Source: Alitta virens
Lineage: Eukaryota; Annelida; Polychaeta; Phyllodocida; Nereididae
Direction: 5' to 3'
DNA length: 64,000 nucleotides
NCBI GenBank assembly: GCA_932294295.1
Contig: OW028580.1
Coordinates: forward strand, 33,798,136 to 33,862,135
A model generated the notes under the pieces. It searched no databases and was not told where the DNA came from. It saw only the letters and a program-made list of their open reading frames with translations. Within the stretch, counting starts at the first letter, position 1. Each line of letters starts with the position of its first letter. Positions 52,945-64,000 of this stretch are shown in pieces. Both the position numbers and the translations under genes were made by a program.

Positions 52945-54516
52945 ATGGCTGAGCCAGTAGGGCCTGCAGCTTCCCTGATGGGAGATTATTTTATAAAGTC
53001 TGAAACGTCTGTCAAACATTTACTGTCAATGTCAGATGCTGAAACAATGAAACTTACAGAACTCCTGGAAATGGCTGATGAAGAATGCCTAGCCCTTTGG
53101 AAAGACCTAAAACTTGATGCAACGTCTATTCTTGGACATCCATTGTTGCGTGAAGAAATCAGCAAGCTCTATGAGAACAGTACTCCAGAGGACATTTTGA
53201 TTCTGACTCCTCAAGAAGGCATATATGTTGGGATGCGAGCCTTTGTCAACTATTGTCGTGTGTATGTTAACCTTGTATAATTATAAAGTGCTTTATATAT
53301 ATATGTAACAGATGGTTAAATATGATGTACTGTCCAGATAGTATTCCAAATCAGGCCAACATAGTTTCAATATTGGCCGCCGTCGGAATGGCCATGCATT
53401 AACACTGATCTTGCTATTATCTTGATTCGAATGATCTAGCACATCATCTGATTGAAGGTACTGGGTAGTTCTAATAAAATATTGCTTACATGAATGACCT
53501 TCATCAATCAATGCTTCTAAAACAATGAAAATCTCATTTATTCCTGCACTCCAAAATATATTAACGAGGTATACAGAAAGGCGTAACCACACATGAACAA
53601 GTCCATTATGATGTGACAAACGTTTATTGATCATTTAAGTGATTCTTTTGACATGATTATTTTACAGCAAATCTCTCCAAGAGCTGTGACAATTTTCCCA
53701 GCTTTCCAAAGTCTTTATGAGAACCTACAAACCTTGGGATGCCAAGTTGATCACTGGAAACCTAACTGGAGTGCCGATAATGGGTGGCAATTTGACTTCA
53801 ATGAATTAGACAAGTTGCTAACACCTGATACAAGGATTTTGGTTGTGAACTTTCCGCATAATCCAACAGGCTACACCCCAAATGCTAAACAGTGGAATCA
53901 GCTAATATCAATATGCAAACAGCGCAATATTCTGCTTTTCTCTGATGATATTTACAGCTGCAGCAATTTAGATGGATCACCTCCGTTGACACCTGCATGC
54001 AATGTCTACGACAATTGCATCACTCTTTTCGGCGTGTCAAAGTCATTTGGGTTTCTTGGTCTGCGTATTGGTTGGGTTTGCACAAAAAATAAGTTCCTGA
54101 TGGAGGACATGGTTTCCTTCAATAACTACCTGAGTACCTGTTCATCAGCACCCAGTGAAATATTGGCCATCATTGCTTTGCGCAATGAAGACATGATCCT
54201 TGGCCACAAGCTCAAAATTATGCTTGTTAATTTAAGTCTACTTGATGCCTTTTTTGAAAAGTATAAAGATCTCTTTGATTAGAACAGACCTACTGCATGC
54301 ACTACCACATTTGTTGGTTTAAAACCAAAAGCAATGGAGCTATTTGGACCTGCCGAAAAGTTAGCCGATCGTCTGCGAGTTGAGTCTAAAATCTTTCTTC
54401 TGCCTTCAAGCATGTACCAGATGGAAGATACACATTTCCGAATTGGTTTTGGCAGATCAAGCATGCCAGAAGCTTTGGCTGAGTTTGAAAAGTTTATTGT
54501 CAGATGCTTACCTTGA
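52945..54516 (+). pseudogene. PLP fold-type I aminotransferase with one in-frame TAG (copy A)
   Basis: Exon 1 (52945-53259, GACCATGG start) encodes 105 residues. Exon 2 (53668-54516) follows TTTTACAG in phase 0. Total span is 387 codons, normal for class I/II aminotransferases. Motifs: FPAFQSLYENLQTLGC, VNFPHNPTGYTP (residues ~166-174), SDDIYS (~197-202, cofactor-contacting Asp-x-Tyr), GVSKSFGFLGLRIGW with the probable PLP Lys at residue 230 and Arg at 238. C-terminal HFRIGFGRSSMPEALAEFEK is intact. TAG at 54280-54282 (codon 310) stands where the family often has Trp, so a single TGG to TAG change would explain it. Everything else is clean, so this is either a very young pseudogene, a readthrough gene, or a polymorphic or base-calling stop. 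AATAAA at about 54546. Confidence 0.85.
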
Positions 54517-54549
54517 TATGGCAAGAGTGCTGACAACTATCTCACAATA

Positions 54550-55221
54550 AAAACTTGCAACATATGCATTACTTGTTTATATTTATTGACCATGTCTCAG
54601 AAAAAAGAAGCTTTAACTTTTTATGAGTATAACGTATGTAACACATTACATGGTGGCCATAGGCAGACACTTTACAGTTAGTTTGCCGTTACCAAATATA
54701 GATACAATACAAATGGTAACATTTGCATAAAGTCTTTTCAAAAACAACATTGTGTAGGCGATGTGAAAACTGAATAATCTTAAAAAGTTGTTTTAATGAA
54801 TATAAACAATTCACAATCATCCTAGCCCAGTTGCAATCACACAAAGAAAGTTAAAATTTCAGGAAGGAAATGCTTCATGTGACTGATTATCATTTAGTTT
54901 GATAACATCAATAACATACAACAACAACGCCATCTTGTGTTTATTATTATATGACCAAATCCTTAATTGTATTTTCCTTTTAAACTTCAAAACATCGTAG
55001 TTACAGATTCAAATCAGTTTATTGCATTTTTATAGATATGAAATAAATTAGATGCATATTTAAATACAAATTTTTGTTACCCATTGTGTGGGTCCAACAG
55101 GTATTTGCAAAAAAACCCCTACAGGCTGGTATATATACCAGAAACACATTTCATTTTACCATGCCCAATTGTGTCTGTGACCACAAACAGACAAACAAAC
55201 AAGGTCTTTATACAGTGCATG
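54550..55221. other. Convergent 3' intergenic region (copy at 62754-63425)
   Basis: It lies between the plus-strand aminotransferase end and the minus-strand sulfotransferase end. TTTATT at about 55018 is a minus-strand polyadenylation-signal candidate for the sulfotransferase exon. No other feature. Confidence 0.5.
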
Positions 55222-56173
55222 CTACAATTCATAGCCAGCTGATGTCAAAAATTTCTGGCACTTTTCATCAATTTGTTTCTTCAAATCTGGAGAGATTTTT
55301 TCCCTCCAAGCATATGCTGTTGCCGTCCCATTTTTTCTCCGGATTGAAAAGAATGGGCGTTCCTTTACAGATTCTCCATTCAGGTTTTTAAAAAACGTGT
55401 TCACCCCAACTGTAATAGTTTGGTTCAGGAATCTGTAAACGTCTTGCATAACAACATGGGGATTCATGGCCAAATCCTCATACTTCAGAAGTAATACTCT
55501 AACTTCCCCAGATTTTGCAAATTCTTTGAACATGGTTGTGTCCTTGTACATCTTTTTGCACAGTATTTCAGCTTCTCTGGTAACATTTCTAAAAGATAAA
55601 ACATAGTTTTTCTGTCTTGATAGCAGTATGCCTCTTGGGTCCCTGATTTGGTATAAAATGTACGAGTTTTGATCCTTTAAGGTATCCCTTGTCAATTGAG
55701 AAGTACTGCGAATGACTTTGGTGACACGTAGATTCGTCTTCCGGCAAGTATTCTCTAATGTTGCAATACATTTTTCATGTTTTAACTGCAATGGCCAGAT
55801 GCATTTCTTATACTGAGACAAACCAGCTAATGCTAGAGGTCCCCTATAGGTCATAGTGGACACATTCCTAATAAAAGCATCTATAATGCTCCATTGAGTT
55901 TCATGAGCCAGATTAAGAAACAAGTGGCATTTGTTCTGTAAACTCTTCCAAGCATCTGTTGCTTTGCACCAACTGGGCAAAAACGTTAAGCACCTTTTTG
56001 CCTGTCTAACGACTGAGAACGTATCCTGAATGCACTTAGTATAAGGCAATGCAACTCTGTTTACTTTTGTGAATGACACGTAGAAGAATTGTGCTGGGAT
56101 GCGAGTCAGGTTGCAATCAAGTAGATTTCCCAAAGTTGTTGTGATGGCTTCCTGTTCAACTTCTGTTAGATTC
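55222..56173 (-). CDS. Carbohydrate sulfotransferase, orphan terminal exon (copy A)
   Basis: The minus-strand exon begins after TTGTCATTACAG and is open for 316 residues: NLTEVEQEAITTTLGNLLD, conserved Cys blocks (LQNKCHLFLNL, KHEKCIATLENTC), VTKVIRSTSQ, then SYILYQIRDPRGILLSR, which is the 3'-phosphate-binding motif, LLLKYEDLAMNP and the C-terminal TAYAWREKISPDLKKQIDEK. These are signatures of Golgi carbohydrate 6-O sulfotransferases (PAPS donor). The 5' loop and anchor exons are not present in the unit; they exist at 1.8-4.35 kb for the parental gene, whose phase fits this exon exactly. The copy is thus probably not expressed as an enzyme, though its frame is undamaged. Confidence 0.85.
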
Positions 56174-57204
56174 CTGTAATGACAACGAATGTGTAATATG
56201 AATATACTGATTATAATTGTAAAGATAATAGTAATACATGATTATCTGTGTAAATGTAATGAATTATATAAGTTATAACATGTTTATTTTGAGAATACAG
56301 GAATAAATTCCTGTATTCTCAAAATTAACATGTGGTAACAATTTTATCCTCTGTCTATTATAAACACTTAATAAAACATAATGCAGGAATACATTTGACA
56401 TTTGTGATCATTTCCGAGATGTGTTGGATCCACAGTAAAAATCGCGGTAAAACAGCGGTGTAAATGATAATTCATTTTCCGGCTCCTAAATATCCTAGAA
56501 ATATACTTTAGCAATTATGTCAATTCTTATTTGATTGGAAACCAGTAGGATACCAAGTTTTTAACTGTACTCCCCTGCACTGTGGAGATAAAGGCGAAAT
56601 GTAATGTGAAGTCACTAGAAAAACATTGATTTTTGGTGTATCAGCGTGGTGAGGGCGCTTAGCTGTGGAAGACGTCATTTTAGAAATAAAGAAAATATCA
56701 GTGGAAAGGGCATGGCTAAACCGATCATTTTATGAATAGGGAAATATATCTATCAGCTATCGACCAATCAGAGGTCTGCATTTGGCATTGACAGAGGATA
56801 AACATGATGGTTATTTACTGATATGATCACTTAGTCAATAGGTGGCTCTGCCAGTTGTCATCTGTGCCCTCTGTCATTTTTAGCATGTGAACAAACGTCT
56901 CTGGCAGAAGTAAATGGTGTCTTTGAATCATTTATCTATTTTTTTATTGGCATAAAATTAGCATAAAAAGAACATTTGTTTCAGGAGGAGCATATATTAG
57001 GCTGTTAAAAATTAAATCTCTTGCAGCTGATCATATGAGCGGACTAACCTTGAGACATTATGGTGATTTGTCATGGTCACAGAGAAGCAGCAGTAATTAC
57101 AATTGAGTATCAGCTTTGAAAGTTTGGGCTAGACTTGTTGACATTTCAATTTTGTGTGGGTGGATGTTTATTTTATTTAAATTTATTTATTTTATTTATT
57201 TAAT
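56174..57204. other. Sulfotransferase intron remnant and duplication junction
   Basis: It contains GGAATAAATTCCTGTATTC-type inverted words near 56290-56320 (perfect short hairpin GAGAATACAGGAATAAATTC...), then the segment shared with window bases 1-934, and a 30-base TTTA-rich filler that joins it to copy B at about 57201. No exon is present, so the upstream sulfotransferase exons were not carried along. Confidence 0.7.
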
Positions 57205-58166
57205 TAAACGTGAACAAAATCTAGAGCGAACATGAAGATGAAGCGCATGTAGCTTGCCCATGCTGGGATTCGAAACCAGCCCTTCCTTGAAGCCAGTCAG
57301 AGCATTGCAATAAGCCACTCAGAAGTGGGACAGTGGGTTAGTGAGTTTATTTAATGAAGTGGTATAGGAAAGCTGGACGAGCATGACTGCAGCATGCACT
57401 ACGCACAGCCCTGTGTTGGCCACTTGGGTTTGATGTCTTTACACTTGCCATGAGGAGGCCCACAACTTTCAGGGTCATATAGTTGCTTTTGTGATTTACA
57501 ATGAATTATATAGGATATCTAACACTACCTACACCGATTTAATTTGAACTTTCCCTAATGCTACCTATTAAAGAACTTAAGGGTATATTTGTAAGGTATA
57601 CTTTTCATTGAATTTTCATTGGATTCAGGGTGTTACTACTGAAAAACTTTTCCAAGGCCTCCTCAAGAGTGAAAATCTTTTTGTCAAGTTGGAGTCCATC
57701 TTCATGCAGTTTTTCCCTCCTTTTCTATTGATAATGATGATAATGATGATGATGATGGTGATTGGGCATTCCTTAAAAGTTGGCAACAAATATTTGTTGA
57801 AACTCTATATCACCAATCTCTTGGGGCTATAGACCTGGGCAGAAATATAATCCATCCTGTCGAGCTGAATGACAGTCTATTATTATTTTATGCAAAGATC
57901 TCTCTCGACAGTTGGCATCACTTCTGCTATGTATACATCAGTGCTAATGGACTACGAAATGAATCAACTCCTATGGCATATTTAAAGGTACGCATCTGCA
58001 TCCGCATACAAAATTGAACACTGAATTAGGAGCACTGCTAAGTTAGCACCGCAGAAATACAATGTCAAACTGAGATATATGTGAAACGCTGGACTTTGCA
58101 TCAAACTCTTCAGACATTGTACAAGCGTTAACTTAATTACTTAACTACGTTTTATATCTATTTATC

Positions 58167-59202
58167 ATGGATATTCATGTAGATAACACCTCTGAATATG
58201 ATCCAGGGTTTCAAACAACAGAAGTTTCAATTAAGTTGAACCCTTCAGAGAGTTTTACTGAAATGGTATTGATATCCCAAGATAAAACTCTTATTGAAAA
58301 GATCAGGAGGGTGTTCGAACTATATATGATTGTTATTATTGACGTCATGGGCATACTGACCAATACACTTTGCCTTCTTGTCTTCCCAATATCTGCACCT
58401 TTGTGGAGTAAGGCCATGTCAGTATACCTTTGCATCACTGCAGCCACAGATTTATATATAAACATTGACATTCTGCTGGATTTAGTAAAAATAAATGTAA
58501 ATTATGCAGGACTTGTTGCATGCAGAATTGCATCGACTTTGTTCTATGTGAGTGCTCATTTGTCAAACATGTGCCTCCCCTGAAGGCCTTGTTATGGCTT
58601 AGTAGAAGAAGAACTCTTTGTGTTGCACTGTGTTTATTTCTCGGAGTACTTGCAGTTGATCTACAGAATGGTTTTACTCATTCTATGATAACTAAAAATG
58701 CTGGATTGGAATGTAGCTACAGCCCAAACGGTGACATTAGATCAACCATATGGCAATTTCCATGTCTTCATATGGCCTTGGATTGATGCTATGTTATACT
58801 CTTTTTTCCCTCTGATAACCATAACATCCTTAAACATTCTTATAGCTTGGCAGCTTCACTTGTCAAAAAAATCAACAAAATGCAATGATGAATGGTAACA
58901 TAAACAGGAATAATTATCCCATGTCACTGACTCAACGAAAAGCAACTATTACGCTGTTGTCTGTAACGAGTTCTTTCATCGTACTAACTACACCAATAGC
59001 TGTCATGTTGATTATTGAAAAGATGTATGACATTTACGAAAACCAGGAAACTGTACTTATTTGGAGACTAGTAAGGCAAATCACAGGCATGCTCATGTAT
59101 ACCAATCACTCTGTAAACTTTTTTATATATTACTCGACATATGGAATGTTCAAAAAGCAAATAGTATCAATGTTGAGTTGCAAGAAATGTGTGATATCAT
59201 AA
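58167..59202 (+). pseudogene. Rhodopsin-like GPCR pseudogene (copy B)
   Basis: Same structure and the same frame breaks and missing DRY segment as copy A at 49963-50998, at an offset of 8,204. No difference seen. Confidence 0.88.
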
Positions 59203-60054
59203 CTTTAATCCATTATCTCTTACGTAAAATGCAATCACTAAATTACATTGCAAAAATGCAGGAGCCTCAGTTGATTCAAAAATAATAATAAATTAATACC
59301 TTTGTTGGATTCCACATCAAACTAAACCAGTATCATTGAGTATGAAGAGACTGAAATACAATGTATAGTCTAAGGACACACCCAAGAAGCAAAGCCTGAG
59401 GAAGAATCAAACAAATGTGATTTTTATATGAACTATTACCATATGACACTAATATGTAGTTATTGCTTTACACACAACAGTTTTACTGTACTGTATAAAG
59501 AAAAGAATGGATTAAAGTTGAAGGAAATATGTTCAGAAAGGTGTTCATTTTAGTGAGATACAGTTACAAAGGATTGTTGGAACTAGCTGTAACCCTAGAA
59601 GTGACATACAGTATGTGCAGACATAAGGAATATGAGACATGATAAAAAAAATTCTGTTCAAGGCTTCAACAACTTCACCTTATGGATACCTCGCTATTGC
59701 GGACACCTCGCTATTGCGGCTATTATGCACTATGAAAACTGAAAAGTTTCTTTGTTAATAGCTTTCTATATTATAAATTTAATTGTTAATACAATTTCGA
59801 TTTGTGTTAATGCTGCAGCCACATCATGATAGGTTTGTAACACACTACCACTTATTTTATATAGAGTTTTAGATTGAGTGAATAATGTGACTGAAGTTTT
59901 CTTATTATTTATTTTGTATTTTGTATTTTGTAACATTGAAAAAATACCTTATGTCTATGAAACAGTAGTTTTTATGAACTTGCCCCAAAACAACAACAAA
60001 AAATTATAGATGGTTATGTGACCCTAACCACTCTCCTAAATGTTTTGGGGGTAG

Positions 60055-60151
60055 TATAAAAACAAAACATTGCGGTCAGCTACAAACAGACTTGAGCAAC
60101 AATTAGACTATGTAATTGAAGATAATACGTTGCATTTAAACAGTGTTAAAG
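60055..60151 (+). promoter_or_regulatory. TATA box and non-coding first exon of the aminotransferase gene (copy B)
   Basis: Duplicate of 51851-51947, with TATAAAA, initiator-like GGTCAGC and the GTAAGT donor all retained. Confidence 0.6.
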
Positions 60152-61148
60152 GTAAGTGATATTTTACTAATGTGCTTCGATGTTCAATGATGTGTTAACA
60201 TGTGAGAACACTTATGAGTTATTTTGAAGGTATATTAACATGTTAGATCATTTAAAATGAGTTATAGTTAATGATATATAAATATGTCAGATCATTTTAA
60301 GCTATATTTAATGATAAGTAAACATTTCAGGTGATTTATGAGTTATATTTTGTGATGTGTTAACATGTAAGTTCATTTATGAGTTATATTTTATGATATG
60401 TTAACATGTAAGATATTTTATGAGTTATGTCGATATGTTAACATCTAAGGTCATTCACCTAAGTGCTAGGTATGGGATAGCTGGACAGGCATAACTGCAC
60501 TGTGCATTGTACAGAGCCCTGTGTAATGGCTACTAGGATTTGATTTAATGTTTTAGCAAGCTAATCAGTTGTATCCACTGGTGCCCTATTATGGTCCTTG
60601 TTTATGACAGCTATCAATGAAAGTCTAGAAAGTTTGATGAAAACAAAAAAGTTCTAATTGCATCATTTTTTAATACCTATTAGCCTAGGTGGTGGGTAGG
60701 TGGGTCCTGTATTTCTGCACTAGTTGGGCTAATTAGGACAGGCAGGGACCATGGCAATGAGACGAAGGATGAAAATTTACAAATATCACTTTCAACAATA
60801 TTTAGGTGTCAACGGAGGTGATCCATCTAAATTGCTGCAGAATCTAGGTTGTAAAAAAAATTGAATTCTGTGGTGGTTGGTTGATGCAAAATAATTCATC
60901 TGCAGTAAAAAACTGGTCCAGTCCAATTCTGTTTGTAAATGATGAGCTAGTACTGAGTGTTTGTTGCACCACAATTCGCCCCCAACTGGATGTTTCGTCA
61001 CTGGAATGTGATTGATTTGTCATCCGATATTGGTCGTTTCGTGTTATCTCAAATTCTTATTTTGAAAATCGGCATTTTAATCTCAAAACAGTACTCATTG
61101 AGAACATTCACATTGCACTGATGTAATATATTATTAATTTCAGGGACC

Positions 61149-62720
61149 ATGGCTGAGCCAGTAGGGCCTGCAGCTTCCCTGATGGGAGATTATTTTATAA
61201 AGTCTGAAACGTCTGTCAAACATTTACTGTCAATGTCAGATGCTGAAACAATGAAACTTACAGAACTCCTGGAAATGGCTGATGAAGAATGCCTAGCCCT
61301 TTGGAAAGACCTAAAACTTGATGCAACGTCTATTCTTGGACATCCATTGTTGCGTGAAGAAATCAGCAAGCTCTATGAGAACAGTACTCCAGAGGACATT
61401 TTGATTCTGACTCCTCAAGAAGGCATATATGTTGGGATGCGAGCCTTTGTCAACTATTGTCGTGTGTATGTTAACCTTGTATAATTATAAAGTGCTTTAT
61501 ATATATATGTAACAGATGGTTAAATATGATGTACTGTCCAGATAGTATTCCAAATCAGGCCAACATAGTTTCAATATTGGCCGCCGTCGGAATGGCCATG
61601 CATTAACACTGATCTTGCTATTATCTTGATTCGAATGATCTAGCACATCATCTGATTGAAGGTACTGGGTAGTTCTAATAAAATATTGCTTACATGAATG
61701 ACCTTCATCAATCAATGCTTCTAAAACAATGAAAATCTCATTTATTCCTGCACTCCAAAATATATTAACGAGGTATACAGAAAGGCGTAACCACACATGA
61801 ACAAGTCCATTATGATGTGACAAACGTTTATTGATCATTTAAGTGATTCTTTTGACATGATTATTTTACAGCAAATCTCTCCAAGAGCTGTGACAATTTT
61901 CCCAGCTTTCCAAAGTCTTTATGAGAACCTACAAACCTTGGGATGCCAAGTTGATCACTGGAAACCTAACTGGAGTGCCGATAATGGGTGGCAATTTGAC
62001 TTCAATGAATTAGACAAGTTGCTAACACCTGATACAAGGATTTTGGTTGTGAACTTTCCGCATAATCCAACAGGCTACACCCCAAATGCTAAACAGTGGA
62101 ATCAGCTAATATCAATATGCAAACAGCGCAATATTCTGCTTTTCTCTGATGATATTTACAGCTGCAGCAATTTAGATGGATCACCTCCGTTGACACCTGC
62201 ATGCAATGTCTACGACAATTGCATCACTCTTTTCGGCGTGTCAAAGTCATTTGGGTTTCTTGGTCTGCGTATTGGTTGGGTTTGCACAAAAAATAAGTTC
62301 CTGATGGAGGACATGGTTTCCTTCAATAACTACCTGAGTACCTGTTCATCAGCACCCAGTGAAATATTGGCCATCATTGCTTTGCGCAATGAAGACATGA
62401 TCCTTGGCCACAAGCTCAAAATTATGCTTGTTAATTTAAGTCTACTTGATGCCTTTTTTGAAAAGTATAAAGATCTCTTTGATTAGAACAGACCTACTGC
62501 ATGCACTACCACATTTGTTGGTTTAAAACCAAAAGCAATGGAGCTATTTGGACCTGCCGAAAAGTTAGCCGATCGTCTGCGAGTTGAGTCTAAAATCTTT
62601 CTTCTGCCTTCAAGCATGTACCAGATGGAAGATACACATTTCCGAATTGGTTTTGGCAGATCAAGCATGCCAGAAGCTTTGGCTGAGTTTGAAAAGTTTA
62701 TTGTCAGATGCTTACCTTGA
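61149..62720 (+). pseudogene. PLP aminotransferase with the same in-frame TAG (copy B)
   Basis: Exons 61149-61463 and 61872-62720. The TAG is at 62484-62486, the same codon as in copy A. Sequence appears identical to copy A, including the 37-bp inverted pair (60804-60840 / 62162-62198). Confidence 0.85.
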
Positions 62721-63425
62721 TATGGCAAGAGTGCTGACAACTATCTCACAATAAAAACTTGCAACATATGCATTACTTGTTTATATTTATTGACCATGTC
62801 TCAGAAAAAAGAAGCTTTAACTTTTTATGAGTATAACGTATGTAACACATTACATGGTGGCCATAGGCAGACACTTTACAGTTAGTTTGCCGTTACCAAA
62901 TATAGATACAATACAAATGGTAACATTTGCATAAAGTCTTTTCAAAAACAACATTGTGTAGGCGATGTGAAAACTGAATAATCTTAAAAAGTTGTTTTAA
63001 TGAATATAAACAATTCACAATCATCCTAGCCCAGTTGCAATCACACAAAGAAAGTTAAAATTTCAGGAAGGAAATGCTTCATGTGACTGATTATCATTTA
63101 GTTTGATAACATCAATAACATACAACAACAACGCCATCTTGTGTTTATTATTATATGACCAAATCCTTAATTGTATTTTCCTTTTAAACTTCAAAACATC
63201 GTAGTTACAGATTCAAATCAGTTTATTGCATTTTTATAGATATGAAATAAATTAGATGCATATTTAAATACAAATTTTTGTTACCCATTGTGTGGGTCCA
63301 ACAGGTATTTGCAAAAAAACCCCTACAGGCTGGTATATATACCAGAAACACATTTCATTTTACCATGCCCAATTGTGTCTGTGACCACAAACAGACAAAC
63401 AAACAAGGTCTTTATACAGTGCATG

Positions 63426-64000
63426 CTACAATTCATAGCCAGCTGATGTCAAAAATTTCTGGCACTTTTCATCAATTTGTTTCTTCAAATCTGGAGAGAT
63501 TTTTTCCCTCCAAGCATATGCTGTTGCCGTCCCATTTTTTCTCCGGATTGAAAAGAATGGGCGTTCCTTTACAGATTCTCCATTCAGGTTTTTAAAAAAC
63601 GTGTTCACCCCAACTGTAATAGTTTGGTTCAGGAATCTGTAAACGTCTTGCATAACAACATGGGGATTCATGGCCAAATCCTCATACTTCAGAAGTAATA
63701 CTCTAACTTCCCCAGATTTTGCAAATTCTTTGAACATGGTTGTGTCCTTGTACATCTTTTTGCACAGTATTTCAGCTTCTCTGGTAACATTTCTAAAAGA
63801 TAAAACATAGTTTTTCTGTCTTGATAGCAGTATGCCTCTTGGGTCCCTGATTTGGTATAAAATGTACGAGTTTTGATCCTTTAAGGTATCCCTTGTCAAT
63901 TGAGAAGTACTGCGAATGACTTTGGTGACACGTAGATTCGTCTTCCGGCAAGTATTCTCTAATGTTGCAATACATTTTTCATGTTTTAACTGCAATGGCC
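63426..64000 (-). CDS. Carbohydrate sulfotransferase, orphan terminal exon (copy B, cut by window end)
   Basis: C-terminal ~190 residues of the exon described at 55222-56173, with the same YQIRDPRG motif and C-terminus. The 5' part lies beyond the window edge. Confidence 0.85.
   Translation of the reverse strand, partial: PLQLKHEKCIATLENTCRKTNLRVTKVIRSTSQLTRDTLKDQNSYILYQIRDPRGILLSRQKNYVLSFRNVTREAEILCKKMYKDTTMFKEFAKSGEVRVLLLKYEDLAMNPHVVMQDVYRFLNQTITVGVNTFFKNLNGESVKERPFFSIRRKNGTATAYAWREKISPDLKKQIDEKCQKFLTSAGYEL

Larger units (their letters stand above)
49001..57204. repeat. 8,204-bp tandem segmental duplication, copy A
   Basis: All landmarks recur exactly 8,204 bases downstream, and I saw no base difference in the stretches compared (GPCR, intron repeats, aminotransferase, sulfotransferase exon). 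The unit holds a SINE head, repeat C, a GPCR pseudogene, an aminotransferase and an orphan sulfotransferase exon. It ends with the 56560-57174 segment that also forms the left end of the window, and about 30 bases of TTTA/TTAT filler (57171-57200). Confidence 0.95.
57205..64000. repeat. 8,204-bp tandem segmental duplication, copy B (cut by window end)
   Basis: Head-to-tail repeat of 49001-55796. Because it is cut at the window edge I cannot tell whether more copies follow. Perfect identity over 6.8 kb implies a very recent event, ongoing gene conversion, or an assembly duplicate. Confidence 0.95.

Overview
This is eukaryotic, AT-rich metazoan DNA. Coding exons are short and bounded by GT/AG introns, and the space between them is filled with tRNA-derived SINEs, CR1/jockey-like LINE fragments, DNA transposons, a foldback element, minisatellites and microsatellites. 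The gene content is a membrane-anchored carbohydrate sulfotransferase, a major vault protein relic, a somatomedin-B/secretin-like (methuselah-type) receptor, a rhodopsin-like receptor, a PLP aminotransferase and secreted Cys/Thr-rich proteins. This suggests a marine invertebrate, perhaps a non-vertebrate deuterostome; the species cannot be fixed from the sequence.

Layout. 1-4.35 kb: minus-strand sulfotransferase gene, four internal exons visible, terminal exon off the left edge, introns holding a 59-bp and a ~127-bp tandem array. 4.35-23.6 kb: no convincing host gene; LINE fragments (8.6-9.5, 11.8-13.2, 14.4-15.3 kb), SINEs, a foldback element (19.66-20.88 kb), a TIR-element fragment, and a perfect 1,830-bp tandem duplication (14.85-18.51 kb) carrying a dyad-motif repeat. 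23.6-40.9 kb: a decayed, intron-containing major vault protein (MVP) gene on the plus strand. Its large intron holds, on the minus strand, a 4.3-kb DNA transposon with terminal and subterminal repeats encoding a DUF7869-like protein (24.28-28.58 kb) and an open somatomedin-B/7TM receptor exon (28.8-31.5 kb), plus two LINEs (32.1-35.2 kb). 42.9-45.0 kb: an intact three-exon gene for a secreted protein, followed by a decayed paralogue (46.8-48.2 kb). 49.0-64.0 kb: two head-to-tail copies of an 8,204-bp unit that look identical, each with a broken rhodopsin-like GPCR, an aminotransferase with one in-frame TAG, and a lone terminal exon of the sulfotransferase.

How it fits together. Bases 1-934 match 56560-57174, so the sulfotransferase intron at the left edge is the parental form of the sequence beside the orphan terminal exons on the right: 3' parts of that locus have been copied downstream at least twice. 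The lesions in the GPCR and the aminotransferase are shared by both right-hand copies, so they predate that duplication. The most novel-looking item is the DUF7869-like transposon, whose inverted termini and repeated subterminal motif tie that protein family to a defined mobile unit. Perfect identity of the two large duplications means an assembly artefact must be excluded before they are given biological weight.
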